A program made the translations under genes and the position numbers. The notes under the pieces were generated by a model. It saw only the letters and a list, made by a program, of their open reading frames with translations. It did not search any database and was not told the origin of the DNA. This document shows positions 24,246-32,698 of a stretch of 40,166 nucleotides of DNA, piece after piece. The DNA comes from an archaeon (lineage in GTDB: Archaea; Thermoproteota; Nitrososphaeria; Nitrososphaerales; CADDZS01), in the NCBI GenBank assembly GCA_029850555.1, contig JARCRS010000185.1, positions 1 to 40,166 of the forward strand. Reading direction: 5' to 3'. Position 1 is the stretch's first letter, and the number at the start of each line of letters is the position of its first letter.

Positions 24246-25820
24246 TTAGCTCGCGATGAGCTTCGTGGTGGGCTGCCGCTGCCGGATTTCGTCATAGTTG
24301 TTGTTTGCTCTCCCGAGACCGAATTCTTCATGCAGTGCAATCACAGCTTTGCTTCTATCCTTCTCTTTGATCACAAATGAGATGTTGATCTCAGAAGAGC
24401 CCTGGGCTATCATTCTGATGTTAATTCCCTTCTTTGCGACTGTAGTGAAAACTCGGCCAGCGATGCCGGGCATCCCGATCATCCCTCTTCCAAGTACTGC
24501 AATTACTGCTACGTCATCTTCGTACTCTATCTTTGCAAACACAGAGTTCCTCTTTTTACTCTGACTTGACGATCCCCTTGTAGAGCTCCCTTCATCTTCT
24601 TCATGAAGCAACCTTTGTTTCAAGGTTCGGATTACTTTCGAAAGACCCTCTTTCTTGATAACTAGCGATACGTTGCTCTCCGAAACAGATTGGGAAATCA
24701 TGAGCAAGCTTACTCCTAGTTCCTTTAGAATCTCAAATATCGTTAGAGCAGTTCCAGGTTGACCAACTATACTAGCACCGCTTAAGCTAACAATAGCGAC
24801 GTCGCTGAGGGAGCCAATAGACTTGATGCCAAAATGGGCGCCGTTCTGAATCCTCCGTGGCGAGCCTATCAGAGTTCCATCGGACTTGGGGTGAAATGTG
24901 TTCTTGATCCGAACAGGTATTTCTTTCAGGGCTACGGGTTCAAGAGCCCGAGGTTGCATAGACTTTGCACCATAGGCGCTCATTTCCATTGCTTCAAGAT
25001 AGGTGATCTGTTCTACGATTTTTGCATCTTTCACGAGCCGAGGATCGGCCGTCAAAATTCCGTCGACATCGGTCCAGAGAAAGACTTCGTCTGCGTCTAT
25101 TGCCGCTGCAATGAGCGATGCAGTGTAATCAGAGCCACCTCGTCCTAGCGTGGTTATTTGGCGATCTTCCAGCGTCTCTCCAATGAAACCCGTTATAACT
25201 GGAATTATCCCCTGGTCTAGAAGCGGAAGCAGATTCTTTCTCAGATTTTCTTCTGTTGCGCTCATGATGGGTTCGGCCGAACCAAATGCATCATCAGTCA
25301 CGATGCCAGCTTCTCCGCCGGTGAGGTATCTCGTTTTGATTCCCATCGAAGCAAGAGTGCAACTCATTATCTTTGTCGAGAGCTCTTCTCCAAAAGAGAG
25401 AACATAGTCAAGCGAGCGCTGGCTGATATCTTTCAGGAGGGAGATTCCATACAGGGTTTTCTCTAGTTTCGCAAGCTGAATTTCTACGAAAGCTGCTGCC
25501 TCTTTTAAGAGAGAACTATCGCGTATTGTTCCCGAGATTATCAGAGTATGTGCTTTTCTGATCTTATTCAGGATTTGTTTTGCTCCATTGAAGTCAGAGG
25601 CCTTTGCAAGATCGACTGCCTTTAACAGATCATCCGTCGTGTCTCCCACGGCGGAGCAGACTATAGCTAAAGAGCTCGATCCTCTTTCGCCAATATACTC
25701 TCTGATAAGAGAGGAACACTGATTGATATTTTCTGCGCGAGAAAGGGAAGAGCCGCCGAATTTCATCACGTACTTTCTTGTCTTTCTTCGCGCCCTGTGC
25801 TGATTATTGTGTTCGAACAT
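24246..25820 (-). CDS. lysC: Aspartate kinase with tandem ACT domains
   Basis: A 524-aa kinase that phosphorylates aspartate for Lys, Thr and Met. KFGGSS (20-25) and the GRGGSDYTASLIAAAIDADEVFLWTDVDG segment define the amino-acid kinase domain (to about 300), followed by two ACT domains (about 335-400 and 430-500) that bind feedback amino acids. Between them is an unusual hydrophilic linker at about 406-425 (EEDEGSSTRGSSSQSKKRN), absent from most bacterial LysC. A 15-residue basic extension precedes the kinase motif. No homoserine dehydrogenase domain is fused. It lies between pheA (42 nt upstream) and asd. Only one copy is visible, so it may serve all aspartate-derived pathways. Confidence 0.93.
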   Translation of the reverse strand: MFEHNNQHRARRKTRKYVMKFGGSSLSRAENINQCSSLIREYIGERGSSSLAIVCSAVGDTTDDLLKAVDLAKASDFNGAKQILNKIRKAHTLIISGTIRDSSLLKEAAAFVEIQLAKLEKTLYGISLLKDISQRSLDYVLSFGEELSTKIMSCTLASMGIKTRYLTGGEAGIVTDDAFGSAEPIMSATEENLRKNLLPLLDQGIIPVITGFIGETLEDRQITTLGRGGSDYTASLIAAAIDADEVFLWTDVDGILTADPRLVKDAKIVEQITYLEAMEMSAYGAKSMQPRALEPVALKEIPVRIKNTFHPKSDGTLIGSPRRIQNGAHFGIKSIGSLSDVAIVSLSGASIVGQPGTALTIFEILKELGVSLLMISQSVSESNVSLVIKKEGLSKVIRTLKQRLLHEEDEGSSTRGSSSQSKKRNSVFAKIEYEDDVAVIAVLGRGMIGMPGIAGRVFTTVAKKGINIRMIAQGSSEINISFVIKEKDRSKAVIALHEEFGLGRANNNYDEIRQRQPTTKLIAS

Positions 25821-25862
25821 TGTTGCTTGGCCTTCACCTAAAGAGGAAGTAAATTTCAGAAA

Positions 25863-26786
25863 TCAGATTCTGCGCTTATAAGATCCGAGAATTTTGATCT
25901 CAATTGTCTTGCTTCTCAATTCTTCAAGAGCATCTTTGCAGTTTATATCCTCCTCTCTTCCTTCAAAATCCACGAAGAAATAGTATTCCCAAGGGCGAGA
26001 TTTCATCGGTCTTGATTCGATTTTTGTTAGATTAATTCCGCGAGTTGAAAATGCCGACAGAGCCCCAACAAGAGAGCCCGGTTTGTGTGCTGTCAAGAAA
26101 AGCACTGAAGTCTTGTAATTATTGTCGTTGCTTTCCTTTTCTTCATCTGACCTTCGAAGGTCCTCTCCAGTCACGCTTTTTTCCGTCTTTTTTGCCTCGA
26201 TCACGATGAACCTTGTTCGATTTGAGTGATCGTCCTCTATGCACCTCTCCACAACTTTCAATCCATAAATTTCAGCAGCAACTTCACTTGCAATAGCCGC
26301 CGTATCCTTAAGATTTCCATCCCTGATCATTTTTGCGGCGCCGGCGGTATCATATACAGCAACCTGTTGCCAATCTTTTGAATCAAGGTACATTTTACAT
26401 TGCGCAATCGCTTGCGGGTGAGAAATTACACTTCTAATCTGGTCGATGGATGTATCCTCGTGAATAGCTAGAACGTGTTCAATCGGGATGCTCACTTCTC
26501 CGATTATTCTTACATCGCGTGTGAGAAGCAGGTCGAGAGTTTCGCCTACGCTACCGGCTAGACTGTTCTCTATTGGAACAACTGCGAAATCAGATCCTTT
26601 TTCTCCCTGAGCGGAAAATAGACTATTGAATACCTGACTGAAAGTGGGAAGAGGGATCACTCGCTTGACTCTGTCCTTCCCAAAGAACGCGTACACCGAG
26701 CTCTGACTGTACGCGCCGATTTCTCCTTGGAATGCAACAGAGTAAGTTCTTGAAGTTTCTCTTTCAGCAGTCTGTAGTACTTTCAA
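25863..26786 (-). CDS. pheA: Prephenate dehydratase
   Basis: A 307-aa monofunctional enzyme that converts prephenate to phenylpyruvate. The catalytic domain runs from VAFQGEIGAYS (18-28) through VPIENSLAGSVGETLDLL to the SNRTRF motif (188-193; T191 is the essential Thr). An ACT domain follows from about 226, with PGSLVGALSAF and the Phe-binding ESRP (257-260) then WEYYFFVDFEG, so feedback by phenylalanine is expected. A polar linker (about 198-225) rich in Glu, Asp and Asn separates them. No chorismate mutase domain is fused. The start is TTG 26786 and overlaps the leuD stop as TTGA. Its place inside a leu/ilv operon is unusual. Confidence 0.93.
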   Translation of the reverse strand: MKVLQTAERETSRTYSVAFQGEIGAYSQSSVYAFFGKDRVKRVIPLPTFSQVFNSLFSAQGEKGSDFAVVPIENSLAGSVGETLDLLLTRDVRIIGEVSIPIEHVLAIHEDTSIDQIRSVISHPQAIAQCKMYLDSKDWQQVAVYDTAGAAKMIRDGNLKDTAAIASEVAAEIYGLKVVERCIEDDHSNRTRFIVIEAKKTEKSVTGEDLRRSDEEKESNDNNYKTSVLFLTAHKPGSLVGALSAFSTRGINLTKIESRPMKSRPWEYYFFVDFEGREEDINCKDALEELRSKTIEIKILGSYKRRI

Positions 26787-27373
26787 GCTGTTGCAAGCAA
26801 CCTCTTTCGTAGCCTTTCTTTTACTGCTCCTAGACGAGCTCCAGTGAGTAGAGAGTCCCTATCCCCATTTGTCATTGAAATCTTGAGTTCTAGATCTGAC
26901 TCCTCTTTTCTAAGTGACAGATTTTCTAAATTGATGGAAAGCCGGTCCCCGATTTGCAGATCTCTAGTGCTCTCAACCGCCAGTGCTGGAAAGCCATTGT
27001 TAATCGAGTTTCGGTAGAAGATATCCGGGAAAGATTCGGCGATAACCGCCTTTATGTTGTTACACTGGATTGCATAGACTGCCTGCTCTCGACTAGAGCC
27101 GCATCCAAAGTTTTTCCCAGCAACGAGAACAATATTGCCGTTTGAACTATTCAACCTACAAGTTTCGACAAAAGACGGGTCGTAGCGCTCGAACGCGTGT
27201 TCAGCAAAGAAACTCTTGTTCCAAGCTTCCTGAAGAAGAGAGGCAGGTATTATGTAGTCGGTGTTGATGTCGTCTCCGAACTTGAAAGCGACTTTACCGG
27301 TAAAGAAACTTGTAGACGGGGGCGTGGAAGAAGGCTGGGGTCGCGCATTACGACCATTCATTTCTAGTTGCAA
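26783..27373 (-). CDS. leuD: 3-isopropylmalate dehydratase small subunit
   Basis: A 196-aa swivel-domain subunit. FGDDINTDYIIPASLL (32-47) and GKNFGCGSSREQA (86-98) are the hallmark motifs, followed by SFPDIFYRNSINNGFPAL. It partners LeuC in isomerising 2- to 3-isopropylmalate and, given the cimA-like gene, probably citramalate as well. About 25 Pro/Ser/Thr-rich residues precede the domain. Two starts are possible: TTG 27373, overlapping leuC by 10 nt, or ATG 27361, just after the leuC stop. A strong GGAGG lies at 27376-27380, 2 nt from the TTG and 14 nt from the ATG, so neither spacing is ideal. The 3' end overlaps pheA by 4 nt. Confidence 0.92.
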   Translation of the reverse strand: MQLEMNGRNARPQPSSTPPSTSFFTGKVAFKFGDDINTDYIIPASLLQEAWNKSFFAEHAFERYDPSFVETCRLNSSNGNIVLVAGKNFGCGSSREQAVYAIQCNNIKAVIAESFPDIFYRNSINNGFPALAVESTRDLQIGDRLSINLENLSLRKEESDLELKISMTNGDRDSLLTGARLGAVKERLRKRLLATA

Positions 27374-28767
27374 TACCTCCTCGGATCAGTAATCCTTCCT
27401 TCTATTGCGCTCGCTGCAGCAGTTGCAGGAGATCCTAGGTAGATTTTAGCTTCAGGAGAGCCCATTCTACCCTTGTAGTTCCTGTTTGAAGTGCTCAAGC
27501 ACCTATCGCCAGCTGAGAGAACGCCCATATGTTTTCCAAAACAAGGACCGCAGTTTGACGATTCTATGTTTGCTCCAGCTTCAGCAAAGATTTGCAGCAC
27601 TCCGTTTCTCATTGCCCAATTGTAGACATTTCTTGAAGCGGGAATAACAAGCAGGTTAACCCCAGAATGTACTTTTTGCCCTTTTAAAATTCTAGCCGCT
27701 TCCAAAAGATCGGAATGCCTTCCATTAGTACATGAGCCAATAAACACGACATTTACTTCATCACTCACTTCTGACACTGGCTTTACATTTGAAGGTGAAT
27801 GAGGTAACGCTATTTGCGGCACGATCTTAGACGCATCAATCTCGCTATTCAACATATAACTTGAATTTTCATCACTATGAAGTTTGGGAATTTCTTTGAT
27901 TCTCTCTTTAATTTGCGTCGTAAGTTCTGGATGTCTTTTGGTAATGTCCTCGAGGAAATCTATCGTAACCTGATCTGGATTTACGAGTGCGCTTCTCGCT
28001 CCCATCTCAACAGACATATTGCATATTGTGAAGCGCCCGTCCATTCCCACCTTGCTGATCGCGTCCCCCGAGTACTCGGCGACCATCCTAGAACAGCCGC
28101 TTTCACTCATTTGCCCTAGTATGTAGAGTATGAGATCCTTCGCACTAGATCCCGACATGAATTCGCCGCTTACTGCGAAGCGAGCGGATTCTGGCACTAC
28201 GAAATCATAAATTTCACCCAGTGCGAGAGCGTATTCAGCTTCGGTCGTCCCGATACCGAATCCCAGAGCGCCAATCGCTCCCACTGTATCGGTATGACTA
28301 TCAGTTGCAACAACGACTTCTCCTGGGAGGACGAATCCCTCTTCTGTGACAAGTGTATGCTCGATTCCGTCTCCTTCCTTGTACATTCTGATCCCTTCTT
28401 CTTTTGCAAAATCTTTCATCAGATTGATTCCCTTTGCGACCATCACCGAACAAGAAGGAACTGTGTGATCTGGGATCATACAAACTCGGGCAGGATCAAA
28501 CACTCTTCTTTGCTTTGTCCTCAATTCCTGAATTTGGTAGGTCCCACTGTCAGTACTCTTCTTTGATGAGAACTCCTCAAAAATTGACTCGAAATCCTCT
28601 TTGAAGTTCGAAATTGCCGGCGGTGCGATAACTTCGTTGAAATAGAGTTTATCTATTGGAAGGACATCTATTAAATCTCCTGCATTAACATTACGCCCTA
28701 GTACTCTTGAAACAATTTTTTCTACTATAGTCTGCCCTGAGTCGTTATCCTTACTCTTCTTGACCAA
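27364..28767 (-). CDS. leuC: 3-isopropylmalate dehydratase large subunit
   Basis: A 467-aa aconitase-family subunit. The [4Fe-4S] ligands are C346 (FIGSCTNGRHSD) and C406, C409 (NCGPCFGKH). VATDSHTDTVGAIGALGFGIG carries the substrate-contact His and Ser region, and DRCLSTSNRNYKGRMGSPEAKIYLGSP is the C-terminal signature. Together with LeuD it forms the isomerase of leucine synthesis; homoaconitase shares the architecture, but no lysine genes are near. The start is TTG 28767; the gap from the cimA-like stop is 30 nt. The sequence is of the archaeal/short LeuC type, without the swivel domain. Confidence 0.93.
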   Translation of the reverse strand: MVKKSKDNDSGQTIVEKIVSRVLGRNVNAGDLIDVLPIDKLYFNEVIAPPAISNFKEDFESIFEEFSSKKSTDSGTYQIQELRTKQRRVFDPARVCMIPDHTVPSCSVMVAKGINLMKDFAKEEGIRMYKEGDGIEHTLVTEEGFVLPGEVVVATDSHTDTVGAIGALGFGIGTTEAEYALALGEIYDFVVPESARFAVSGEFMSGSSAKDLILYILGQMSESGCSRMVAEYSGDAISKVGMDGRFTICNMSVEMGARSALVNPDQVTIDFLEDITKRHPELTTQIKERIKEIPKLHSDENSSYMLNSEIDASKIVPQIALPHSPSNVKPVSEVSDEVNVVFIGSCTNGRHSDLLEAARILKGQKVHSGVNLLVIPASRNVYNWAMRNGVLQIFAEAGANIESSNCGPCFGKHMGVLSAGDRCLSTSNRNYKGRMGSPEAKIYLGSPATAAASAIEGRITDPRRYCN

Positions 28768-28797
28768 ACTGCTCTCACATCTCTCCGCGAACTAATT

Positions 28798-30483
28798 CTA
28801 AGCTAGTGCAAGTCTCCAATCAGGAAGTGCGAATCTTTCTCTCTTGTTGAGGAAGACCAACTTGTACCTGTATCCCTCGACAAGTGCGCGTATGCTTGCA
28901 TCGATCACATCGTCAGAAACCGATACTGTAGCCCAAATTGGACTATGATCTGACGAGGCGGATGTTGAACCGAGAGGAGGATCCTCATCCATGAATTCAG
29001 TCCTTGCTCTTGCAGACGCCGCAGTCCCACTCAGCGAATCCACTATATTGAGGGAATATGATATGAGCTTGACATGTTTTAGTTCAGGGAACTCTTCGCT
29101 TAATGCTTTCTTTATTGCTAAATCAATTGCATGTATCGGTCCCACACCTTCAGAGCTAGCTGATAGATTCCGAGAATTTGATCCCTGTCCTACTGCTGCC
29201 CTGATTGTCGCCCTAACCTTCGCAATGCTATTCTCGGATGCTCTGACCGTGCTCGTTTCCCATCCCGAGATCGAGAAGGGATCTATCTTCGAACCCATGA
29301 CTTCAAGAATCAGAAGATGCACACTTCCAAGGGCATCACCAAATTTGTAACCAAGAGCTTCAAGCTCCCTCATGCGTTCGAGAACTTTCCTTGCTGTGGC
29401 TTTCGGGTCCCTCGAATAGAGGCCGAGTTGCGAGATTTCAGCGAGAATTGTCGAGACATCACCAACTCCAAGATGTCTTGCGTTTCCAACTAATGCAGGG
29501 TCGAGCGGTTCGTAAAGTCTTGGATTGTTTGAGACTGCTTGGCAGTGCGAGGGATCAGAATGAGAGAAAGCTCTTGAGCTCACAAAGGGTTGATTCGGAA
29601 TTGAGAATCCACAAGCTCTAGCGACACTTTCAGAAAGGGACTTTAGGCCTTCGAGTTGTTTTTGTTTCGGCTGCGAAGAGTTTAGAACATTGTAACCTAA
29701 CTTGAGCGCGAGGAGAGGAAGTATCTGGCACAGATCTGTGTTACCTGCTCGCTCACCAATGCCGTTGACTGTCGCTTGGACATGCCTCACTCCAGCGCTT
29801 ATCGCTGATAAGGTGTTTGAAACTGCAAGGCCACAGTCATTGTGCGCATGTATTCCAAGTATAACCTCGTACCCTGCAAGATAACGGAATGCAAACTTCG
29901 TAGCAGTCTTGACCTGTTCAGGAAGGCAGGCTCCTCTTGAATCACAAAGAACGAGCCGCGACGCGCCAGCTTTTGATGCTGTCTCAAGGAGTGTTAGAGC
30001 ATAGTCGCTATTTTCATAGAAACCGTCAAAGAAATGTTGTGCGTCAAAGAATACGTTCTTACCACTTTTCTTTAGAGCCGAGATCTTTTTCTTGACCTCG
30101 TTTAGATTCTCCTCCGCAGTCGATCCTAGGGTTTCGGATCTAGAATGATCTGGCCTCTTAACGGACACGATCTCAAAGGGTAAACAGCTAGCTCCAACAC
30201 TGACGTTCTCAACATCGATAGAGCATTTACTTTGGTTACTAGCGAGGAATACTACAGGTTTGCTCTTTGACCACTTGAACGAATCTAGAACTTCCTTGTC
30301 TTCTGCTCGTAGCTCGGTAAATGAAACTCCCATAGAATCAAGTTGTTTGATTATCGCAAGCTTCTCGCCCGCCGCAAAGGACACTCCAAACGTGGCCTCT
30401 CTGAATGTGGTGTCCATGATCTCTACTGAGATAGAGGGCTTCTCAGGATCTTGAGCTGGTTCGTGGCGCATTGTGCTGGACAA
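28798..30483 (-). CDS. cimA: Citramalate synthase-like (CimA/LeuA family) with divergent catalytic motif
   Basis: A 561-aa TIM-barrel acyltransferase with a C-terminal LeuA-type regulatory domain (about 400-540). Segments such as FFDAQHFFDGFYENSDYAL, LVLCDSRGACLP, GIHAHNDCGLAVSN and QATVNGIGERAGNTDLCQI match the (R)-citramalate synthase subfamily (pyruvate + acetyl-CoA), the entry to threonine-independent isoleucine synthesis. Metal ligands H212 and H214 are present. The usual DTTLRDG motif is instead DTTFREA (24-30): R28 is kept, the metal-binding Asp is E29, and the loop appears two residues shorter. Activity may thus be changed. The start is TTG 30483, with a GGTGA ribosome site overlapping the ilvC stop; ATG 30471 is an alternative. 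Standing next to a true leuA, it is not the main isopropylmalate synthase. Confidence 0.8.
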   Translation of the reverse strand: MSSTMRHEPAQDPEKPSISVEIMDTTFREATFGVSFAAGEKLAIIKQLDSMGVSFTELRAEDKEVLDSFKWSKSKPVVFLASNQSKCSIDVENVSVGASCLPFEIVSVKRPDHSRSETLGSTAEENLNEVKKKISALKKSGKNVFFDAQHFFDGFYENSDYALTLLETASKAGASRLVLCDSRGACLPEQVKTATKFAFRYLAGYEVILGIHAHNDCGLAVSNTLSAISAGVRHVQATVNGIGERAGNTDLCQILPLLALKLGYNVLNSSQPKQKQLEGLKSLSESVARACGFSIPNQPFVSSRAFSHSDPSHCQAVSNNPRLYEPLDPALVGNARHLGVGDVSTILAEISQLGLYSRDPKATARKVLERMRELEALGYKFGDALGSVHLLILEVMGSKIDPFSISGWETSTVRASENSIAKVRATIRAAVGQGSNSRNLSASSEGVGPIHAIDLAIKKALSEEFPELKHVKLISYSLNIVDSLSGTAASARARTEFMDEDPPLGSTSASSDHSPIWATVSVSDDVIDASIRALVEGYRYKLVFLNKRERFALPDWRLALA

Positions 30484-30487
30484 AAAG

Positions 30488-31672
30488 TCACCTTTTCCGC
30501 TTTTTTCCTCTTTGACTGCTACGATTGTGCGGAGATCTGCTGGCTGGGGTGTTTTTTCTTAGCGCGTTGTTTTTTGATTGTAGCTTTGACCAACTTATCG
30601 CTTTGCCCGAACGCCCATTGGCAGAATCTTCAGGCCACATCATCCCTCGTAGTTTACTTCCCACCTGCTCAATTGGATGGTTTTCTAATTCTCGTAGATA
30701 TTTTTCAAAGGCTTGCGTGCCCTCTCTTTGATACGATGCGACCCACTCTTCGGCAAATTCCCCCGATTGAATCTTATCAAGGGCTTTTCGCATTCGATCC
30801 TTGGTCTCCTCGGTCATGATTGTGGGACCTACAACTAGCCCTCCGTATCTTGCAGTTTCACTTACTCCGCGATACATTCCAGTTATTCCATAGCGCTGGA
30901 TAAGATCCACGATCAGTTTGAGTTCGTGGAGACATTCAAAGTAAGCAATCTCAGGCTGGTATCCTCTTTCGGTTAGAACTTCGAAGGCGTTTCGTATCAT
31001 TCTATCTACACCGCCGCAGAGATCTACTTGCTCGCCAAACCAGTCACTTTCAACTTCCTCCTTGAATGTTGTTTTGATGAGACCGGCCCTCGCGCTGCCG
31101 ATCCCCTTTGCGAGTTCCAGAGTCCTTTGCCAAGCCCGGCCTGTTGCATCTTGATGAACCGCGACTAGTGATGGGGTTCCAAAGCCCTGAACATAGACTT
31201 CCCGCAATCTTTGACCTGGCGCCTTTGGCGCTATCATGAATACGTCAACATTCGACGGGGGTTTGATCCATCCCCAATGAATCGCCGCCCCGTGAGAAAA
31301 TCCTAACGCCTTACCCTTTGTAACGTAAGGTTCGATCTTCTTGTAGAGATCACTTTGAACCATATCGGGAACTAGGACGTGGATTATGCTCGCTTCTTTA
31401 GCAGCATCTTGGACTTCCATAACTTTGTGCCCGTCTTTCTTTGCTAAATTCCAAGATGCTCCATCTTTTCTCAATCCGACTGTGACCTTGAATCCGGAGT
31501 CGCTCAGGTTGCTTGCTTGAGCTCGACCCTGCAATCCGTATCCAAGTACGGCTACTGTCTCGTTCTTTTTCACGTTAGTCGTCTTGATGTCCTTTTCATA
31601 TAGAGCGTTTGCGAAAGCTCTTACTTTTTCGTTCGACTTATTTTCGATTCGTTCTTCCTGTTGTTGTATCAT
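30488..31672 (-). CDS. ilvC: Ketol-acid reductoisomerase with basic C-terminal tail
   Basis: A 394-aa class I KARI. The cofactor motif is GYGLQGRA (44-51), with R68 and S73 in GLRKDGASW favouring NADPH. H127 (FSHGAA) and the Mg ligands in EVESDWFGEQ (D210, E214) and in the C-terminal knotted domain (YFECLHELK) are in place. It isomerises and reduces acetolactate and acetohydroxybutyrate. The family body ends near residue 348; residues 349-394 form an extra hydrophilic tail rich in Lys, Arg and Ser that ends GKKRKR. Such a tail is unusual. The start is ATG 31672; the gap to ilvE is 42 nt and to the cimA-like gene 4 nt. Confidence 0.95.
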   Translation of the reverse strand: MIQQQEERIENKSNEKVRAFANALYEKDIKTTNVKKNETVAVLGYGLQGRAQASNLSDSGFKVTVGLRKDGASWNLAKKDGHKVMEVQDAAKEASIIHVLVPDMVQSDLYKKIEPYVTKGKALGFSHGAAIHWGWIKPPSNVDVFMIAPKAPGQRLREVYVQGFGTPSLVAVHQDATGRAWQRTLELAKGIGSARAGLIKTTFKEEVESDWFGEQVDLCGGVDRMIRNAFEVLTERGYQPEIAYFECLHELKLIVDLIQRYGITGMYRGVSETARYGGLVVGPTIMTEETKDRMRKALDKIQSGEFAEEWVASYQREGTQAFEKYLRELENHPIEQVGSKLRGMMWPEDSANGRSGKAISWSKLQSKNNALRKNTPASRSPHNRSSQRGKKRKR

Positions 31673-31714
31673 TTTTTACTCATTCTCTCCAAATTGAGAA
31701 TCATAACTTTTGCC

Positions 31715-32695
31715 CTAGTACACTTTTGTTACCCATTGTTTATGACCGAATGTCTCGCGTCCGACTACAAGATCGAAGTATACCTTGGCCAATCTCTCTG
31801 TGATGGGGCCGACTTTGCCGTTTCCGACGCGTCTTTTGTCCACGCTTAGAACCGGCGCGATTCCAGCTGCCGTTCCAGTCAAAAATATTTCATTGGCTGT
31901 ATAAAGTTCCGATCTCGCGACTTCTCGTTCAACTGCTCTAATTCCTAACTCGTCTGCGAGCAGGAGTATCGTGTCGCGTGTTAATCCTTTGAGAATGGAT
32001 GATCCAAGAGATGGTGTGACTAGCTCATCATCCCGTACAACGAAAATATTTTCACCGGTCGCCTCTGAAACTTTTCCAGTAGAGTTGAGCATGATGGCTT
32101 CATCGTATCCATTTTTTGCAGCGTCGCGCTTTGCAAAGACAGAATTGACGTAGTTCCCGCAGATCTTTGCCATGGGCGGCGTAACAGGGTCATAAAGCCT
32201 AGTCCAGCTTGAAACACAAACATCCAGCCCTGCCTTTGAGAAATATTGACTGAAAGGGAAAGCGACAATTGCGGTGTTAACTGGATAGTTGATGAACCCG
32301 AGATTGATTCCCGAGAAGCCCACAAATATAATCGGGCGAATATAACAATCTTGTCTCATCTTGTTTGCACGTATAAGCTCTAGGCAAGCTCTTTCGAGCT
32401 CTTGCGGAGCGTAGTTGCATTCGATGTCGCATATTCTAGCAGATTCTAAGAGCCTCTCAAAGTGTTCTCGAAGCCTGAAAATGTACAAGTTCTCGCCATA
32501 TCCATAACCCCGGATACCTTCGAACACTCCAGTTCCATAGTGAAGCCCATGGCTCATAACAGGAACTTTCGCTTCCTCCCAGCCAACTAGCTCTCCATTC
32601 ATCCATACAAAGTCTACTTTTTGAATTTCGGATGTTGCTTTCGCAGTGTCACTTGTTTGCTCTAATTCTGCTTTCAATCTTTCTTGTTCACTCAC
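31715..32695 (-). CDS. ilvE: Branched-chain amino acid aminotransferase
   Basis: A 326-aa class IV PLP aminotransferase that makes the final step of Leu, Ile and Val synthesis. HGLHYGTGVFEGIRGY (49-64) is the N-terminal signature. The PLP lysine is K189 in NSVFAKRDA and E211 (SEATGENIFVV) contacts the pyridine nitrogen; SSILKGLTRDTIL and AREVARSELYTANEIFLTGTAAGI follow. About 25 hydrophilic residues precede the domain. The start is GTG 32695, 3 nt after the leuB stop, so translation is probably coupled. D-amino-acid transaminase and aminodeoxychorismate lyase share the fold but lack the context. Confidence 0.94.
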   Translation of the reverse strand: MSEQERLKAELEQTSDTAKATSEIQKVDFVWMNGELVGWEEAKVPVMSHGLHYGTGVFEGIRGYGYGENLYIFRLREHFERLLESARICDIECNYAPQELERACLELIRANKMRQDCYIRPIIFVGFSGINLGFINYPVNTAIVAFPFSQYFSKAGLDVCVSSWTRLYDPVTPPMAKICGNYVNSVFAKRDAAKNGYDEAIMLNSTGKVSEATGENIFVVRDDELVTPSLGSSILKGLTRDTILLLADELGIRAVEREVARSELYTANEIFLTGTAAGIAPVLSVDKRRVGNGKVGPITERLAKVYFDLVVGRETFGHKQWVTKVY

Positions 32696-32698
32696 TCT

